Assembly: GCA_029204225.1 (NCBI GenBank) | Contig: MU832076.1 | Span: 1 to 64,000 of the forward strand | From: Diphasiastrum complanatum | Lineage: Eukaryota; Streptophyta; Lycopodiopsida; Lycopodiales; Lycopodiaceae | DNA length: 64,000 nt | Direction: 5' to 3' | Part shown: piece after piece, positions 1 through 12,596 of the stretch | Numbering within the stretch: the first letter of the stretch is position 1 | Layout of the letters: the number at the start of each line of letters is the position of its first letter | The notes under the pieces: model-generated | The model's input: the letters and a program-made list of their open reading frames with translations, nothing else | What the model was told of the DNA's origin: nothing | Database searches by the model: none | Position numbers and translations under genes: made by a program

Positions 1-767
1 TAACAAAATCTTTGAAGCACATTGAAAGTCAGCAGACTTTGGCCAATAGAAGATTTTTCAACTCTAAGAAGGGATTATGGCCCTGATAATCCTTTATGCT
101 AGGGAATGGAATTTGTTGTGATGTTTCCATAGCGTTCACCGACCCACTCATCATGGCCTTTCTTATATGGCCCTTGTCATAATTTTATATTCAATTTACT
201 TGGTGGAATTGTCATGAAAAATTTCATTCTCTATGTCATGCCCATGATTGGTCTCGAGTAGCGTGTCCACGCTAGGGACCGGTAGACCAACAACCCGTAA
301 GTTAATTGTGACTATAAGGGAATTGGGGCCCTTATGTGTACATGGTCATAATTAATGGTTGTAGGCCTAAAACACTTGATGGTGGATTTGTATGGGTCTA
401 TCAGTGAGTCATTAGGGAACTGGATGACGTGGCCCAGATAGGCTGCAGAGGTGTCTAGTGAGGTGTCACAGTGCACTACTAGTGGTGCATGGGCCTTGGA
501 GGGTATAAGTATACCTGTTGGGCTCTCACTAGTGTATGCTTGATAGCATGACCGGTGGCAGGATGCTGCTGGTGTGATGACTCTTGTATCGCCTGATTTC
601 TATGCACATTCACAACAAAATATTACTGATTTTGGGCCTCATTTCTATGTCGTCATGCATGGGCAAATTTCCAACCTTACGGAAAGGAAAGGAAGTCCTA
701 AACTCCCAACCAATGCTTGATAAAAATTGGCAAATACAAACATGCCAATTCTTTCAAATTTTACCTT
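1..767. other. No gene; possible LTR-like fragment
   Basis: No coding frame here resembles a known protein. Between about 240 and 560 the DNA is moderately GC-rich and holds a TATA-like stretch (GTATAAGTATAC, about 503-514), as a retrotransposon LTR or a promoter would. I could not find TG/CA ends, a primer site or a second copy, so I do not call an LTR. Confidence 0.3.
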
Positions 768-1022
768 TTAGTTTTAGATTTGTAGGTTGTATAAAACTCA
801 GCTAGCTTTAATTTTACATTTAAGATTCAAAGATTCACTCCACTCTTTTATAGATTTCATTAAAATGTGGAAGGATTTTTATAACATACATTTAGCTTTT
901 AGTTTTAAATTTGTTAGTTATATAAAAGTCTGCTAGCTTTAATTTTAAATTTAGGATTCAAAAGTTTATTCCATTCTTTTATAGATTTCATTAAAATGTT
1001 TGAGGACTTTCATAAGAAACAT
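768..1022. repeat. Two tandem copies of a ~126-bp AT-rich unit
   Basis: About 768-893 and 896-1022 are diverged direct repeats. Both contain CTAGCTTTAATTTTA, then a GGATTCAAA or AGATTCAAA block, then TTTATAGATTTCATTAAAATG. The copies differ at many positions, so the duplication is old. No coding content is seen. Confidence 0.8.
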
Positions 1023-1170
1023 TTTCTAAGGATCACTCTAAGCACCTCACTTATGGGGGATAAGAAAATCTATAGATTGTTGTGGCCCTTGTGGGGTTTC
1101 TCTTATAAACGATACTAGTGAAGTTGGCCCGTCGGGCGGCCGATGGTGTGTTTGTGTGTGCGTGCGGGTG

Positions 1171-1171
1171 C

Positions 1172-1205
<34 letters not shown>

Positions 1206-1500
1206 GAGAGAGAGAGAGAGATAGAATGGAAATATTGGGCCCCCCCAAATGAAAAAAATATTCAAAAAAAAAAGGTGGGAGGGGGCATGGGGTACAATGC
1301 CCCCGCCCCCCCCCCCTTCCCCGTCCTTTTTTCCCTCCCTCCCCCCTACCTGCTCTCTCCCCATTCGTAGCTCGCTCTCCCACCCCCCGGGCTGCTAGCC
1401 CGATTGGGGGCGCAGCGGTCCGGGGCACCATGGCACACCCCCCCTTCCAAGAAAGCGCGGGGAGGTTCCCGGGCAGCGTGACCGACCTGTGAAACACTAA
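1171..1500. repeat. (GA)n microsatellite and GC-rich low-complexity stretch
   Basis: A slightly interrupted (GA)n run covers about 1171-1221. It is followed by C/G homopolymer runs and a GC-rich stretch to about 1490. Long overlapping frames on both strands here come only from low-complexity composition. Confidence 0.75.
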
Positions 1501-4500
1501 AATATTAATTAATATAAATTAATTGAAAATCACTCTAACCAGCTCACTATTATTGGAAACAGAATCAAAAGATTCAAAAATCCTTGTACAAGAATTCAAA
1601 TTTTACAAGCTTTTAAAAGCCTTGCAGAATAGTATTACCATACTCTTGGGATCATGAGTCCTGATGAGACTGAGGAGTCAGGACTCCTGACGCTGAAAGC
1701 GAGCTATTTTGTGTTTGGGGCCCAGTTTGGAAAGTGGGCCTCGTCCAATACCCAATAATTTCGGACAGCGGGCCTGGCCTGGCCTGGCCTGGGTGCGCGC
1801 CCATTGGCTCAAGGGGATGGGTGCGTCCGCCCCCTGCCCACGATCCCACCTTGCGCGGCCCATGTGGCGACTAAGACAGCCCCCGCAAGCACCGTGCCGC
1901 ACGTCAGGTGCCGGGTTGGGGTTAAGGCTGAAGCGCGGTGCAGAGTCCACAACACACAAGAGTCAAGAATGAAGGATGAAGATGGAAGGAATGGGTCCCA
2001 GTTCTTCCGCCTCCGCTGCGTTATATTAGATAATCTCTACTCCGAAACGCCCAGAGACAGTCGCTGTTAATCGACTGCGCAACGTACAGATGTCATGGCC
2101 GTGGTTTTTGTCATGGATTACCACTTGTACAAAAAGTTAAATCGCATTAATCTGGCAGCGCGTCCTGCGCTTTTGCCAAGAGATTAGGATTCAGATTCAT
2201 TGCAAAAAGCTCACTCGAGTGGATCGTGATTCGTAATGGCAAATTGCAATATTGATTTGTCAAACCTCATGAAGAGTTAGTTTCGTATAATGGGACATTC
2301 GGATGATTTCGGATGGGTCCAAGGGGATACTTATTAACGATTGCCTGAGCTGGAGGAGGGGCGGCGTTACTGATGATGAAGAATGAGAATGGAGCTAAAT
2401 GCCAGATGCTGCCTGAGTTGAGGAGGGCGGCGTTACTGATCAGGATTCAGGAGCCAGCCAGAGCCAGGTGCTGGAAAGGAAAGGCTGCAGTAATTTTTTA
2501 AGACAATCATGTGGCGACTGTGGGATCATTGCTTGAGGACAAAATGATTTGGACGGACGTTGTACACGCAAGTCAACAACGAATAGGTTTTTACAAGGTG
2601 ACTAGTCTGTCCAAAGCAAAACGCTTTCCCAAGTCTTGACAAGTCGGCATTTCTTCACAAAAATGCATTTTCATTCTCACCTTTTTGGAAGGTGATTGAT
2701 TATAATGCGTATCCACTCAAACACTGACATTAATCAATGGTTCAGATGTCAGTTTGGCGATCATTTATTTTCTTTCCAAAGTGTTGGGACATGATAATAA
2801 AATCTCATTGGTTTTGCAAATTTATAAGGCTAGTTTTATCATTTAGAATAAAAAGTTCTCATGAATGAAATTTAAAAATTACATACTATTGATTAGTGCT
2901 CGTAAAAAAATTTCAAATTAACCTTATAAAAAATTCACAACTATTATGGAATTGATAAAAGGTTAAAATAAAACCTTAAAACCTAAGATTTATAACTAAA
3001 ATCGACTAATTTTGTGCCATATAAAAAACCTATAAATCTAAAATAAAGCAGTAAAAAAAATGAATTTTCACAATTGGGTTGCTTGTATTTGTCGAGTTTT
3101 GGGGGGCACTGCTTGATGAATGGAATATCAAAACTACTTAGCTCTTTAACATAATTTTGAAAATGATTGTTTTTTATTTTTTGTGGCACATTATGTACAA
3201 TAAAGAGAGTATTTCAACCCATGGAGGTAATGATATAATGGTTTGTCTTCTAGTGATGTGGTCACATCAAGATGAAGTTATGGAATTAGCACCACAAAAG
3301 AAATTGTCATAATATACTTATAATGGGACACACCCTAAACCATTATCTAAATAATATCCTTATAGTAGGACTCCAAAAGATCATTATCTAAATGCATGAG
3401 CTTAGCTTTATTATATATAAGGGATTGACCTTAAAAAGAAGCTAATAGCACATTTATAAAAATGAATTTTTTGTTTTTTTTACCACCTTCAATAAAAAAG
3501 TACATACATGGCCTTTAAAACACAGGCCTGATCCAAAGGTAGAGGCACTTACATTGCATAGCATTGTTCGTGTTAATCTACTTAAAAACTTATTACTTTT
3601 AAAATTTGTAGATTTTGTTTCAAGTTGGGCTACTATTGGTCCTAGTTTTAACAGTTACATAACAAAGTTTCAATGCCATGGGAAAGAGAGGAGAGTAGAG
3701 GGAGGCTGAGGGCTGTTGTGGAAGGGCTGGTGGGCGGATGAAGTCTGCAAGCTGGTGAAGGCTACATTGGGTCCCTGCTTAGTTGTACCTTGTATAGTTG
3801 TAGCTTGTAGGCATAATGCTTTTTTTCAGCAAATTAAAAACTACAACTACAATTTGTTTTTACAATAGGTTAAAAATGTATTAGCCCTTTAGAATAGTAG
3901 CTTTAAGAAACTACACTATAAAATTATAGGTTAAACATGTATTACCAATTTAGATTAGTAAACTTAATAAACTACAATTAGTAGGTGAATATAAATTTTT
4001 CTAAAATGAGATGATAAGGCTTTGTAGGTTTTTCCGAGCACTGAAAGGAATTAATCAGCTTAAGGCACCAAATCATTCAAAAGATCTTGCTAATACATGT
4101 TCATCTTTCACAAAGCATTCGAAAGCTCTTGCTAATGCATGGTATCGTTCAAGTCACAATTCACAAGAGAATATACTAAGAGCATCCGGAATTCATACAT
4201 GGCATTCATCTTACAAACATAATCAAGCAATACTAGCGGCATTGTCAACGATAATACCATAAGCCCGTCAATCTCAATTTAGTTAATTGTTTTACAACTT
4301 ACATGAATCAAATTACCATCTGTCTTCGTATGGAACGTAGAGTTTCCCCGAATCACATCAGTAATATACTTCGTCACATCTTGCTTGTATTACGAATTTA
4401 GTTACCTTCTTTGTTGACTGTTTATCAGATTTTTCTGCGTTGGTTGAAACATAAAACATGAACTTGTTGCATTAGCCAAAGCAACATGTAAACCCTCTTG

Positions 4501-5058
4501 CATCGTATAATCATGTGACAGCTCCCGTTGTGTACTCGTCATTGTGGTATAAGTACCGTCTTTAGGTACCTAGCATCCCTTGACCACCGGTCTTGATGTT
4601 GTTGGGGCTTCAAATGCTCTCTGTGGAAGTTTACCAAGTAACAAGTTAGCTGGAAATAATCAATCAAGGTAAATTCATGTCATCTTAAAATCTTCAAACG
4701 GACTCTAGAGAACTAAAAAATGAACAAAAAAATCTAACCAGAACAAATTGTATATCCCATTGATGCCAAATTCACCGAATAGACTGGGCAGACGGTATTA
4801 CAATGGGCTGCCTAAATCAAGTTCATACTCAGTAATCAACTAAGAAGGTTATTTATTCCAAATCTCAAAAGCAATGGAACAATCAACAAGAAGCCAGCTT
4901 CCATAAGAAAAGTCGCTACCATATGCCAGTCCGTTTGATCGGTTATATCAACTTCTTAAGCTCTTTGTAATCAATAAAACCGTCTCCACTATGTTCAGCA
5001 TCATTAGTAAGAGTTGCCATTAAATAATTCACTGTTTACAAAGAGTAAAGTAGAGACT
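1501..5058. other. Intergenic, no gene recognised
   Basis: AT-rich sequence with a short GGCCT pentamer run near 1769-1790 and a GC-rich patch at 1700-1950. No frame shows a recognisable domain. The last part may include the 3' untranslated region of the SOSEKI gene, which ends at 5059 on the minus strand. Confidence 0.5.
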
Positions 5059-8000
5059 TTAGCACCTTTCATCGACTTTTGGCAGACGAGTATCTCGATT
5101 TATAGGGCTCAGATCCTTCCACTTAGACTCCGCTGGATTTTGGAGATGTTCTGTTGAATTAAACTTGTTCTCTACAATGTGAGCTGAAATGAGTTGTTGG
5201 CCTAAATTACACTGCCAGCTTTCCCTGTCACCTTCCGACGACGGAAGACGGATCGGGGAAACAACGCGGCTTGCATGTGCACTCTTGTACAATCCCGAAG
5301 GAATAGGGGAGCCCCCAGGGGTCTTGCATGGCGTTCCGAAAGCAGTTCCTATGTCTTTGATTTTCTTGTCCTGCTGAATATCGAAGTCGGTACTGCGACT
5401 AGACCTCCTGCAGATGTTAACCAGATCATTTTCCTTGTTAGAGAAGCGTCCCTCGTCAGAGAATCGGACGTTAGACGGGTTAGCAAACAAAATTTGTTTT
5501 CCCCTAACCGACTTCTGCAAATTGCTAGTCATTTACCATGTCAACTCCTTGTTCATACGATCAAGACTTAAAACTACCTCGAAAGTGCCTTGGAGAACAA
5601 CAACTGGGCCAGAAATGGAACAGAACCTCACTTCGGTGCTGCAAACTTATTCATTACGTCGATGAGTGTTGCAACAAGAATAAACGTATTACCTATGAGT
5701 CAGGAACAAAAATGAACGTACTTACGAGTCAGAAGTTTTGGTTACCTGCTTGAGAAAGATGAACATCTGCTGACAATCTTTGATTCGTGACAAGGAGAAG
5801 GTAACGCGGTAACGACTTCTTCGACCTCGGAACTTCGGGATTTAATAGTATGACCAAAAGCCTCATGATTGTTTCCAGTATCCAGTTCGAGCTCGCAACT
5901 ATACGTGATTGGTGTTCCCATTCTAGAATCGAAACTCTCAGGTGATCGAGGGCCTCGAGGAGTCACAGGCTTGCTTCTCACTCTGCTGGAGGGTAGGCTC
6001 TGACGGCCAGCTGGTTGTTCACGAGGGGCATTATTTTCTAGCGCAGTTTCTTTTGTATCAGCAGTTGGATTATTTTCTTGAACTTTGGTATCAACTCCAC
6101 CACATGACAAGATCTGAAGAAAAACTCTGGAGGCCGTTGTGTGCTTCAATCTGACGTTTGCACCAGAATCTTTGTCATGCAAATGACCAGAATTGACAAC
6201 TTTGCATTGTTTCTTTTTAGAACTCATGTTTTGATCTGATGTAAGCTCGCCAGATATCATCGACAGAAGCGACGCTTCAGCTTGATTAGGCTGTAGCCCT
6301 TGGTGCTCGTTATTAAAAATCTTCCAAGGCTTTGAAATTTCGTTGTTCGCTTTTTCTTGTTTTGTTAGACTTTCGTAGTATCTGCTATTGTCTAAGTCAG
6401 TCTGTGTAGCAGCATCACAACCATGACGAGCAGGCACTACTGTCGACTTGATCTGTAAAACTTTGATATCGTTCATGATTGTTTGAGTGCTTGAATCCGA
6501 AAGATCGCTGGAACTTGAGATTTTGTTGTCAGCAAGAAAGTCGTCCGGTGCTGAGAAACCATGTATTCCTCTCTTGCTCAATGCTTGGGCATAATCCGTA
6601 GGAAACGATTTCTTATGGCTGCCATTTCTCACCGCGTTAAGGTTTCCTTGAGAAATGCCATTGCACTTCTCAGAGACTTCGTGCTTCAGAGAACTTGGTG
6701 TGTACTGGTCAGAGCTGGACTTCGGCGGGTCTTGTTTGAGCCAGGTCTCTGCCCCGCGGTACTTGGTTTGAAGAACCTCTGGATGCTTGCGGCTATCAGA
6801 TTCTTGGCTAGAGACATACTTCATCATTTTATCTGCGAAACAATATTATGCAATAACTTAGCTGTCTTTAAATTAACTGATAAGGTACGGAACGTCTCCC
6901 CCTTGGATCTTCCTGGCCGTGATCTACTCCTATACAATCTGGAAAATATATTGATGACTACATTACAGTGACTATTGTAATCTTGTATAGGAGCTAGTGC
7001 TACGTATAAGCTAATGCCTATAGATTTATCCAGCTTCAAGGCTATAAAGGCACGTATCACACGTGAAATGAAAATCGTGTTATGCCTACCGATTAATCCA
7101 CGCTACAAAGTTACGTAGCGTACGTGAAATCCATATCCGCAACAACAAGCACATGATTTACACAGGAAAATCTAAATAAAACCAAAACTAGCAACTAGGA
7201 TCGTGCTCTTTGAATTGATTGAGAAACTCGTAGTAGAAGCGATTATATGCTTCAGAGAGTACCTTGACAATCGTCGAACAATTCAGAACCTTTCAGAACA
7301 TACTCTCCACCGCCTCCAGGAACGATGGCATCTTCATCTGACAAGTCTAGCCATATATATTTGTTCTTGTAGCTTCTGCATAACATGGAGAAAAACAAGT
7401 GCACGTACCAGTTGGACACATGAAGAATTGGAAATTATCCTTTGAAATACACGTACTTCTAACGAACATACACACAGAAATTTCAATTCCCTGTGCTCGG
7501 AGCTTTGTTAAGAAATGCATTATTTTGGTAAGACTATATTTGAAATCTCAAATGCTGGACTCATCATTATAGTAAATATTTGTTGTTATCAGCTTCTTAC
7601 CAATGATATCGAAAGAAATGCGCAGAAGACTTACCGTTTGTAAGACCAGGAAAACATGTTCCCCGCCGCGTTTCCACGAAGCACAGTCAGTCTGCGCTTC
7701 ACATCTGCTAGAACAAGAAGTTAAACTTACCATTATAATTTGAACACTCACATTTCACCTTCTTTAAACGCTCTGAAGTTATTTTCTTTACTGTCACAAA
7801 GAATGTGAGATTCTACAGTCTACTGCTGGAGGCCTCCCTTTTTGAGCAAAATATGCGGCTTTGACAATATCACTGAAGACCGTGCGAGTAATGCAACTGG
7901 ACAAAAACCACATACCAAAGGATAGCATACTCGAGGGCTTCCCTTCTCACAACATGCAGGCATTTGTCCTCACAAAACAGATAATGCAATGCAAGCAGGA

Positions 8001-8234
8001 TAGTTTCTCAGGCAATAGCAAACGTTCTGGACTACATTAGTCGAAGGCAAGTTACAGCAAAGCCAAACAGCTGTCATAACTTATGCGTAAAATAATTGCT
8101 ACTTTACCCATCAATCGCAGTCCTTCATTAGACAGATACGGCACTTCTATCATGTGAGGAGGTTCCATCTTTCCATTTCTACTGAGATAGTAGACCACCT
8201 GCGCTTTAGAAATGTTTCCTGCATTGGGCTCCAT
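5059..8234 (-). CDS. SOK: SOSEKI (DUF966, DIX-like) polarity protein, five exons
   Basis: SOSEKI proteins are plant polarity factors that polymerise through an N-terminal DIX-like domain and sit at cell corners or edges. Exons on the minus strand are 8234-8108, 7704-7635, 7375-7263, 6832-5746 and 5524-5059. All introns are GT-AG and the exon lengths sum to 1863 nt, giving 620 aa and a stop with phases matching throughout. The DIX-like domain covers about residues 11-100: AQVVYYLSRNGKMEPPHMIEV at the start, VKRRLTVLRG in exon 2, FSWSYKRSYKNKYIWLDL across exons 2-3, and GEYVLKGSEL at its end. Family motifs DAATQTD (about 243-249) and FLQILSCGG (about 341-349) follow in a serine-rich tail. The start is ATG 8234, with an in-frame stop just upstream. 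The domain reads KYIWLDL where relatives usually have GFVWHDL. The last exon start is the least certain point. Confidence 0.93.
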
Positions 8235-11200
8235 GAACGCTCGGATCAAATACTAGACTGTAGCTACAGAATCCTCAAAACATGCCGTGTGTGTCTGTAT
8301 GTGCATATGAGCGACAAAAAACAGAAAAATGGAGAGCCCACACCAACCCAACACCCCCCGATGATCGATCGCAGAAGTAAGAATGATAAAAGGTCGGCAA
8401 TGCGAAGCCCAGAAGAGGAGAAGCAACGAGCACGCCCACAAACGTAGAAGAAAGAAGAGATTCTGGCGAGCAGGCAAGCTGCAATGCAATACCCTGACAG
8501 CTCTTTGCATTTCAGAGGAAGGCAAAACAATCTGCTGATTGTCACTTGAAGGCCAGCAATGAAAGGTACGCGCCAATTTTAAAAGCTAAATGAAGAAGTC
8601 ATACTTCATCTGAAAGTCAAAATTCTCCAAAACACACTTTATAAACGTGTCGTGAAATGCTTTGAAGGCTTAGTGTATGTACATTTCATTTGAAAGGCAA
8701 AAGATGTATTAATTGGATTCCCATGGTAACATTATAAGTATTCAGGATATAATGGCAAGGAATGGATTCCCATGGTAACATTATAAGTATTCAGGATATA
8801 ATGGCAATTCCTTTTGTAGAGCTGCTATAGGAGCAACTAGACGAGAGGACGAGTCCATTACATCCCTATCATGCGCTGACAAACACCCATTATTGTACAT
8901 ATTGTGTGTCACCAAAATCTTAAAAAAAAATATCATTTTCAATATTATGTTAATGATTCTATCTATGAGTGAGGGCTGCTTTTAAGATTCCATCCATGAG
9001 GGTTATGTAGTTTCAAATTTCCACCCATGACTCTCAACTTTTAATTTTGAGGGCTGAAAAATTAAGACAATCAAATTTGTAAAAAATAATGAGGTCCTAT
9101 TACTATGCTCTAGGCGTTGGTGGCTCACAAACTTAATCTAGAGTCTAGACTATTTGATTCATGTCACTTTAGTAGACACACATCATAGATTAATAGCACC
9201 TCCATCTTCAAAGGAAAAAAAGGTCCTTAGAATATTGTGTCAAAATAATGAATGATGGAGAATTGCCATGATTCCACTTTTCACATATTGCACTACCCAT
9301 CACCAACAAAACTAGAAGTAGAGCTTCAAAGTCCACTTTTATGGTCATCCACCAACTAAAGGAAAAGTGCACCTCCAAGTAAATCCAAGGTCCACTATGT
9401 CCAAAACAATAGGAGTAGCTTTATACAAATATCATGTGTACCTTGTGGCAAAATATTGGTTGTTTGAGTCTCTCATGGAATTCCCAAAATGCTCCCAAAA
9501 GAGCATCTGCGTGACACTCCCAAACACCCTTCTTGGTCAATGATGTCCCAAGAAAAGTATGAGAGGCAAGCGTCTATAAATTTGGCCAAGTCTTCTATGT
9601 GTGCATAGTGGATATGATTAACTCGAGCCTATGACCTCTAAATGAGCTAGCCATTTAGCTATAGGAGAGGAGCTAGCTCTGGAATTTGTGTTTATGTAAT
9701 GAAAACTCCTGGTGCATGTTGTCGAGGAGCTAACAACTCTAATAGTGATTGTTGCCCAAGAGCATTGATGACATGTCCCAAACACCCGAATATAAACTCT
9801 CGAACCCAAAAATGCATGCATAATTAACAATGCACTATTATTTGATCGTGAGGAAAATATGAAGTGATAAGCAAATCTCGATAATTATGAGTAATTTTAG
9901 AAGACTAGCCTCATGTCTAAGCTCCCCTTTGTCTAGTATGTGTCAAGCTTGATGCCAAGCTCACACTAGTGGCCTAAATAAGAGAAATAAACATTGCACA
10001 AAGAAGGTTGCATGTGAGAGGCTTCATATTTGCCCCATAAGCACCCACATATGAGACGGAGATGATCCTTCACACTCATTCTTGCTACCAAGCTTTTTGA
10101 GAATACCCAAGTCACATAACACAACCCTATGAGGTTACGAAAAACGTCTAGGTGTTTGTGGTGGTCTTCTCTAACATGGGACATTAAAAGTAAGTGGTAC
10201 AAGCAGAAGGGCACACGTGAGGGGCCCCGTAATTGTCCTTATAAGCAATAATCAAGCTTGTAACCACCCACCTATGAAGTGTCTATGATTTTCACTCTCA
10301 TCCTTGGTACCAAGCTTTTGGAAATACTTGAGTGGTAGGTGCCTAGGTGATTTGAGGTGGGACCCCAACACTCAACTCTCATAGCCAAACAACCATATCT
10401 TGACATCCTTGAGACCAAATCCATGTCTAATTGGATGTGACCCTATCATGCTTGAGGAAGGATGAACCGTTGAGGTCTATCACCATCAAGTTTTGATCTC
10501 AATATTAGGACCAATTGAAGGACCGTTTTCAAACCTTTAAAGATGCACAAAGTTTGAAATATATGCTAGGTCATCATCTAATTGTTGTTTCTTACTTAAG
10601 GGAGTGGATGCTTGGTTAGCTTTATGTTGAGTTGTTATAGATTGTGATAAATGGCTAGGCTAATTCATCTTAAGTACAAGCCTTATGTCCGTTGGAAGTA
10701 GGCAAGCTAAATGCTAAGCTTGAAAATTCTTATGCCCTTGAGACATTAGGACAACATCTAGTACTAGATCCTTGATCGGTCAATGGTGGGGACTGAAAAT
10801 GGGCATTGTTATCAACAAGTGCTACAACAACAACTTGTTGAATCAATGTGCTTCCTATGAAAGTGTAAAGAAAGTAGGCTTGTGATCATAGTGGTTGGGA
10901 TTGAATGGAAACCTGATGAGTCAATGTATTGCCATGCTAGTGGGTGTAAGCACAATAGATCTCGATGTTTTAGGTTGCACAAAAGTCAATGCGGCAAGTA
11001 TTACCTTAATAGGTATAACCATGGTTGATGCTTTCAGGGTGCTGAGTTGCATGATACATGAATTGTACGAAGGGACTAGTGATTATTTATGAGATGCTCC
11101 CTTGAGGGGTGCTGCCTTTTTGGTTTAGGTGAGATGGTGAGATATATTGTGAGATGGTGAAAGCATGAACATGTTAGATATTGCTTTGGCTCCATTGGTA

Positions 11201-11344
11201 AGTGAAGCATGAGAACTTTGACAAGTGCAGTTGCGCAAAGTTCTTGAACCCAACCTCAAGGGTGGGCCTTCAAGTGCTTTCCATTTCCTCTTGATACTTA
11301 GCTTTTGCATGTGTATGGTATTTGATGTCCCGAAATCAACCACA
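8235..11344. other. Intergenic, upstream of SOSEKI; no gene recognised
   Basis: The first few hundred bases lie upstream of the SOSEKI start and would hold its promoter, but I see no convincing TATA box or element. Beyond 8.8 kb the sequence is AT-rich and non-coding. Two loosely similar blocks near 10040-10110 and 10260-10335 share ACCAAGCTTTT and flanks, suggesting an old internal repeat. Confidence 0.45.
8715..8807. repeat. 49-bp tandem duplication
   Basis: GGATTCCCATGGTAACATTA begins at 8715 and again at 8764. The unit runs on through TTCAGGATATAATGGCAA in both copies with no difference I can see, so the duplication is recent. Confidence 0.9.
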
Positions 11345-11355
11345 CTCTGATACCA
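11345..11355 (-). other. Primer-binding-site-like sequence below the copia C LTR
   Basis: On the minus strand the bases just beyond the LTR end read TGGTATCAGAG, matching the 3' end of initiator tRNA-Met used to prime plant copia elements. It lies on the outer side of what should be a 3' LTR. That fits a tandem LTR-internal-LTR-internal remnant or a second element sharing this LTR. No gag is visible below it. Confidence 0.55.
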
Positions 11356-11356
11356 T

Positions 11357-12342
11357 TGATGGAAACCGTGGGATCTCGGGTTGAGCCGGAGATGAAGGCC
11401 GGATAGAGCCGACTTCGCATCCGTAGCTACTGCTACTAACTACGGTCTAATTCTCTTCCAAGCCCCCAATTGCTTCTGACTATCTGTTGTAAAATTAAAC
11501 TTGTAAACAATGTTGAGTAAAACAACAACAAAAAGTTATCTACTGCTAGCATGCATTCCAATATTGTAGATCATAAACATTATAGAACAGAGCATTGTGG
11601 AAATCGCTTCTATTATCAGAACTAAGTTTACAATATTTTTCTTGAGCGCTGTCTGTTTCCTAGATCAACGTGTTGGCGCAAGAGAGATGTTCTCTCTCAC
11701 GAGTAATATGACTAGCTATTGCTAATCTGTAAACTCACTCTAGAGCTATCTCAAACTTTTACAGTTCTGCTTGTTTTGTATCCGTGATCTCTATTCTCTG
11801 ATCTCCTCATGTGATCTCCCTTCTCTTGTTTACTGTATCCTTCATTGATCCTTTCATGTGATCAATCTAGGAAACTGATTAAGTTAAAGCTCTAATCAAA
11901 ACTGATTCTAGTTTCCTATCACTGTCCTTCGTGCATTAGCCGCATTCTGTCCGTTACTTAACGTTGCAGACCTTCGCAGTTTGCTAAAAGATGCCTTCGC
12001 GATTTTAAGGGCAGTGTTGCATTTTCAAGAGCAGTGTCGCATTTTTCCGAAAGGCATTTGGAGACAGTGTCGTTTTTCTGAAGAGCGAAAAACCTGATAA
12101 TGTCATTTTTTTTTGAAGGGTGAAAAAGTGCGACAGGCTTGAAGAACATTTTCTAAGGCATTTGGAGACAGTGTCACTTTTTCCCGAAATGCAAAAAATC
12201 CGACAGTGTCACTTTTTTCTGAAATGTGAAAAATGCGATAGTAGGCCAGAAAACGTTCCTAAGGCATTTATAAGACAATGTCACATTTTTCCAAAATGCG
12301 AAAAATGCGACAGTGTCGGGACAGTTGGCCAGAATTATTTTC
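11357..12342 (-). repeat. 3' LTR of copia C, main part
   Basis: On the minus strand this ends in TTTCCATCA, next to the primer-like site. Its proximal part (about 11995-12338) is a periodic GCGAAAAATGCGACAGTGTC-like sequence that matches the 5' LTR copy at about 17931-18300 in the same orientation. The LTR start (TGAAGAAACTAAGAG) now lies at 12501-12596 in flipped orientation. The intact LTR would have been about 1.2 kb. Confidence 0.7.
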
Positions 12343-12596
12343 TGATAAGAGATCTGGTTAAGAAAGATAGGCTGAAGACCAAGTTTGTTCCAACCAATCA
12401 TATGGTGGCTGATATCTTCACGAAGCCTCTTGACAAGGCAATTTTTGAGAAGCAGCGTACAAGCCTAGGAATCAAAATAATACCAGCTTTGAGAGGGAGC
12501 TGAAGAAACTAAGAGTTTTTATCCTTTAAAGCCTTAGTATTTTTCTTAGTCTTTTCTTGTTGTTTTTCCTGAGTGTTGCATTTTGAACTATGTTTC
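12343..12596 (+). other. Micro-inverted block: RNase H tail plus LTR start of copia C
   Basis: On the plus strand 12343-12503 encodes a copia RNase H tail (KFVPTNHMVADIFTKPLDK, ending in ALRGS and a stop). It is followed by a purine tract GAGAGGGAG and the LTR start TGAAGAAACTAAGAG. The adjoining minus-strand frame stops at exactly the complementary point (HPRMKHIAIRY). The two halves belong to one protein but now face opposite ways. The LTR piece is the reverse complement of 18365-18483. Confidence 0.8.

Noticed and set aside
1047-1497. Long overlapping minus-strand frames of 105 and 148 codons
   Set aside because: They run through the (GA)n and C/G homopolymer stretch; serine/leucine runs and overlapping frames on both strands are composition artefacts.
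4011-4262. 83-codon plus-strand frame
   Set aside because: No ATG at its start in context, no domain, and composition like the surrounding non-coding DNA.
8253-8576. Three overlapping minus-strand frames upstream of SOSEKI
   Set aside because: They overlap each other in different frames, match nothing, and lie in the SOSEKI 5' flank.
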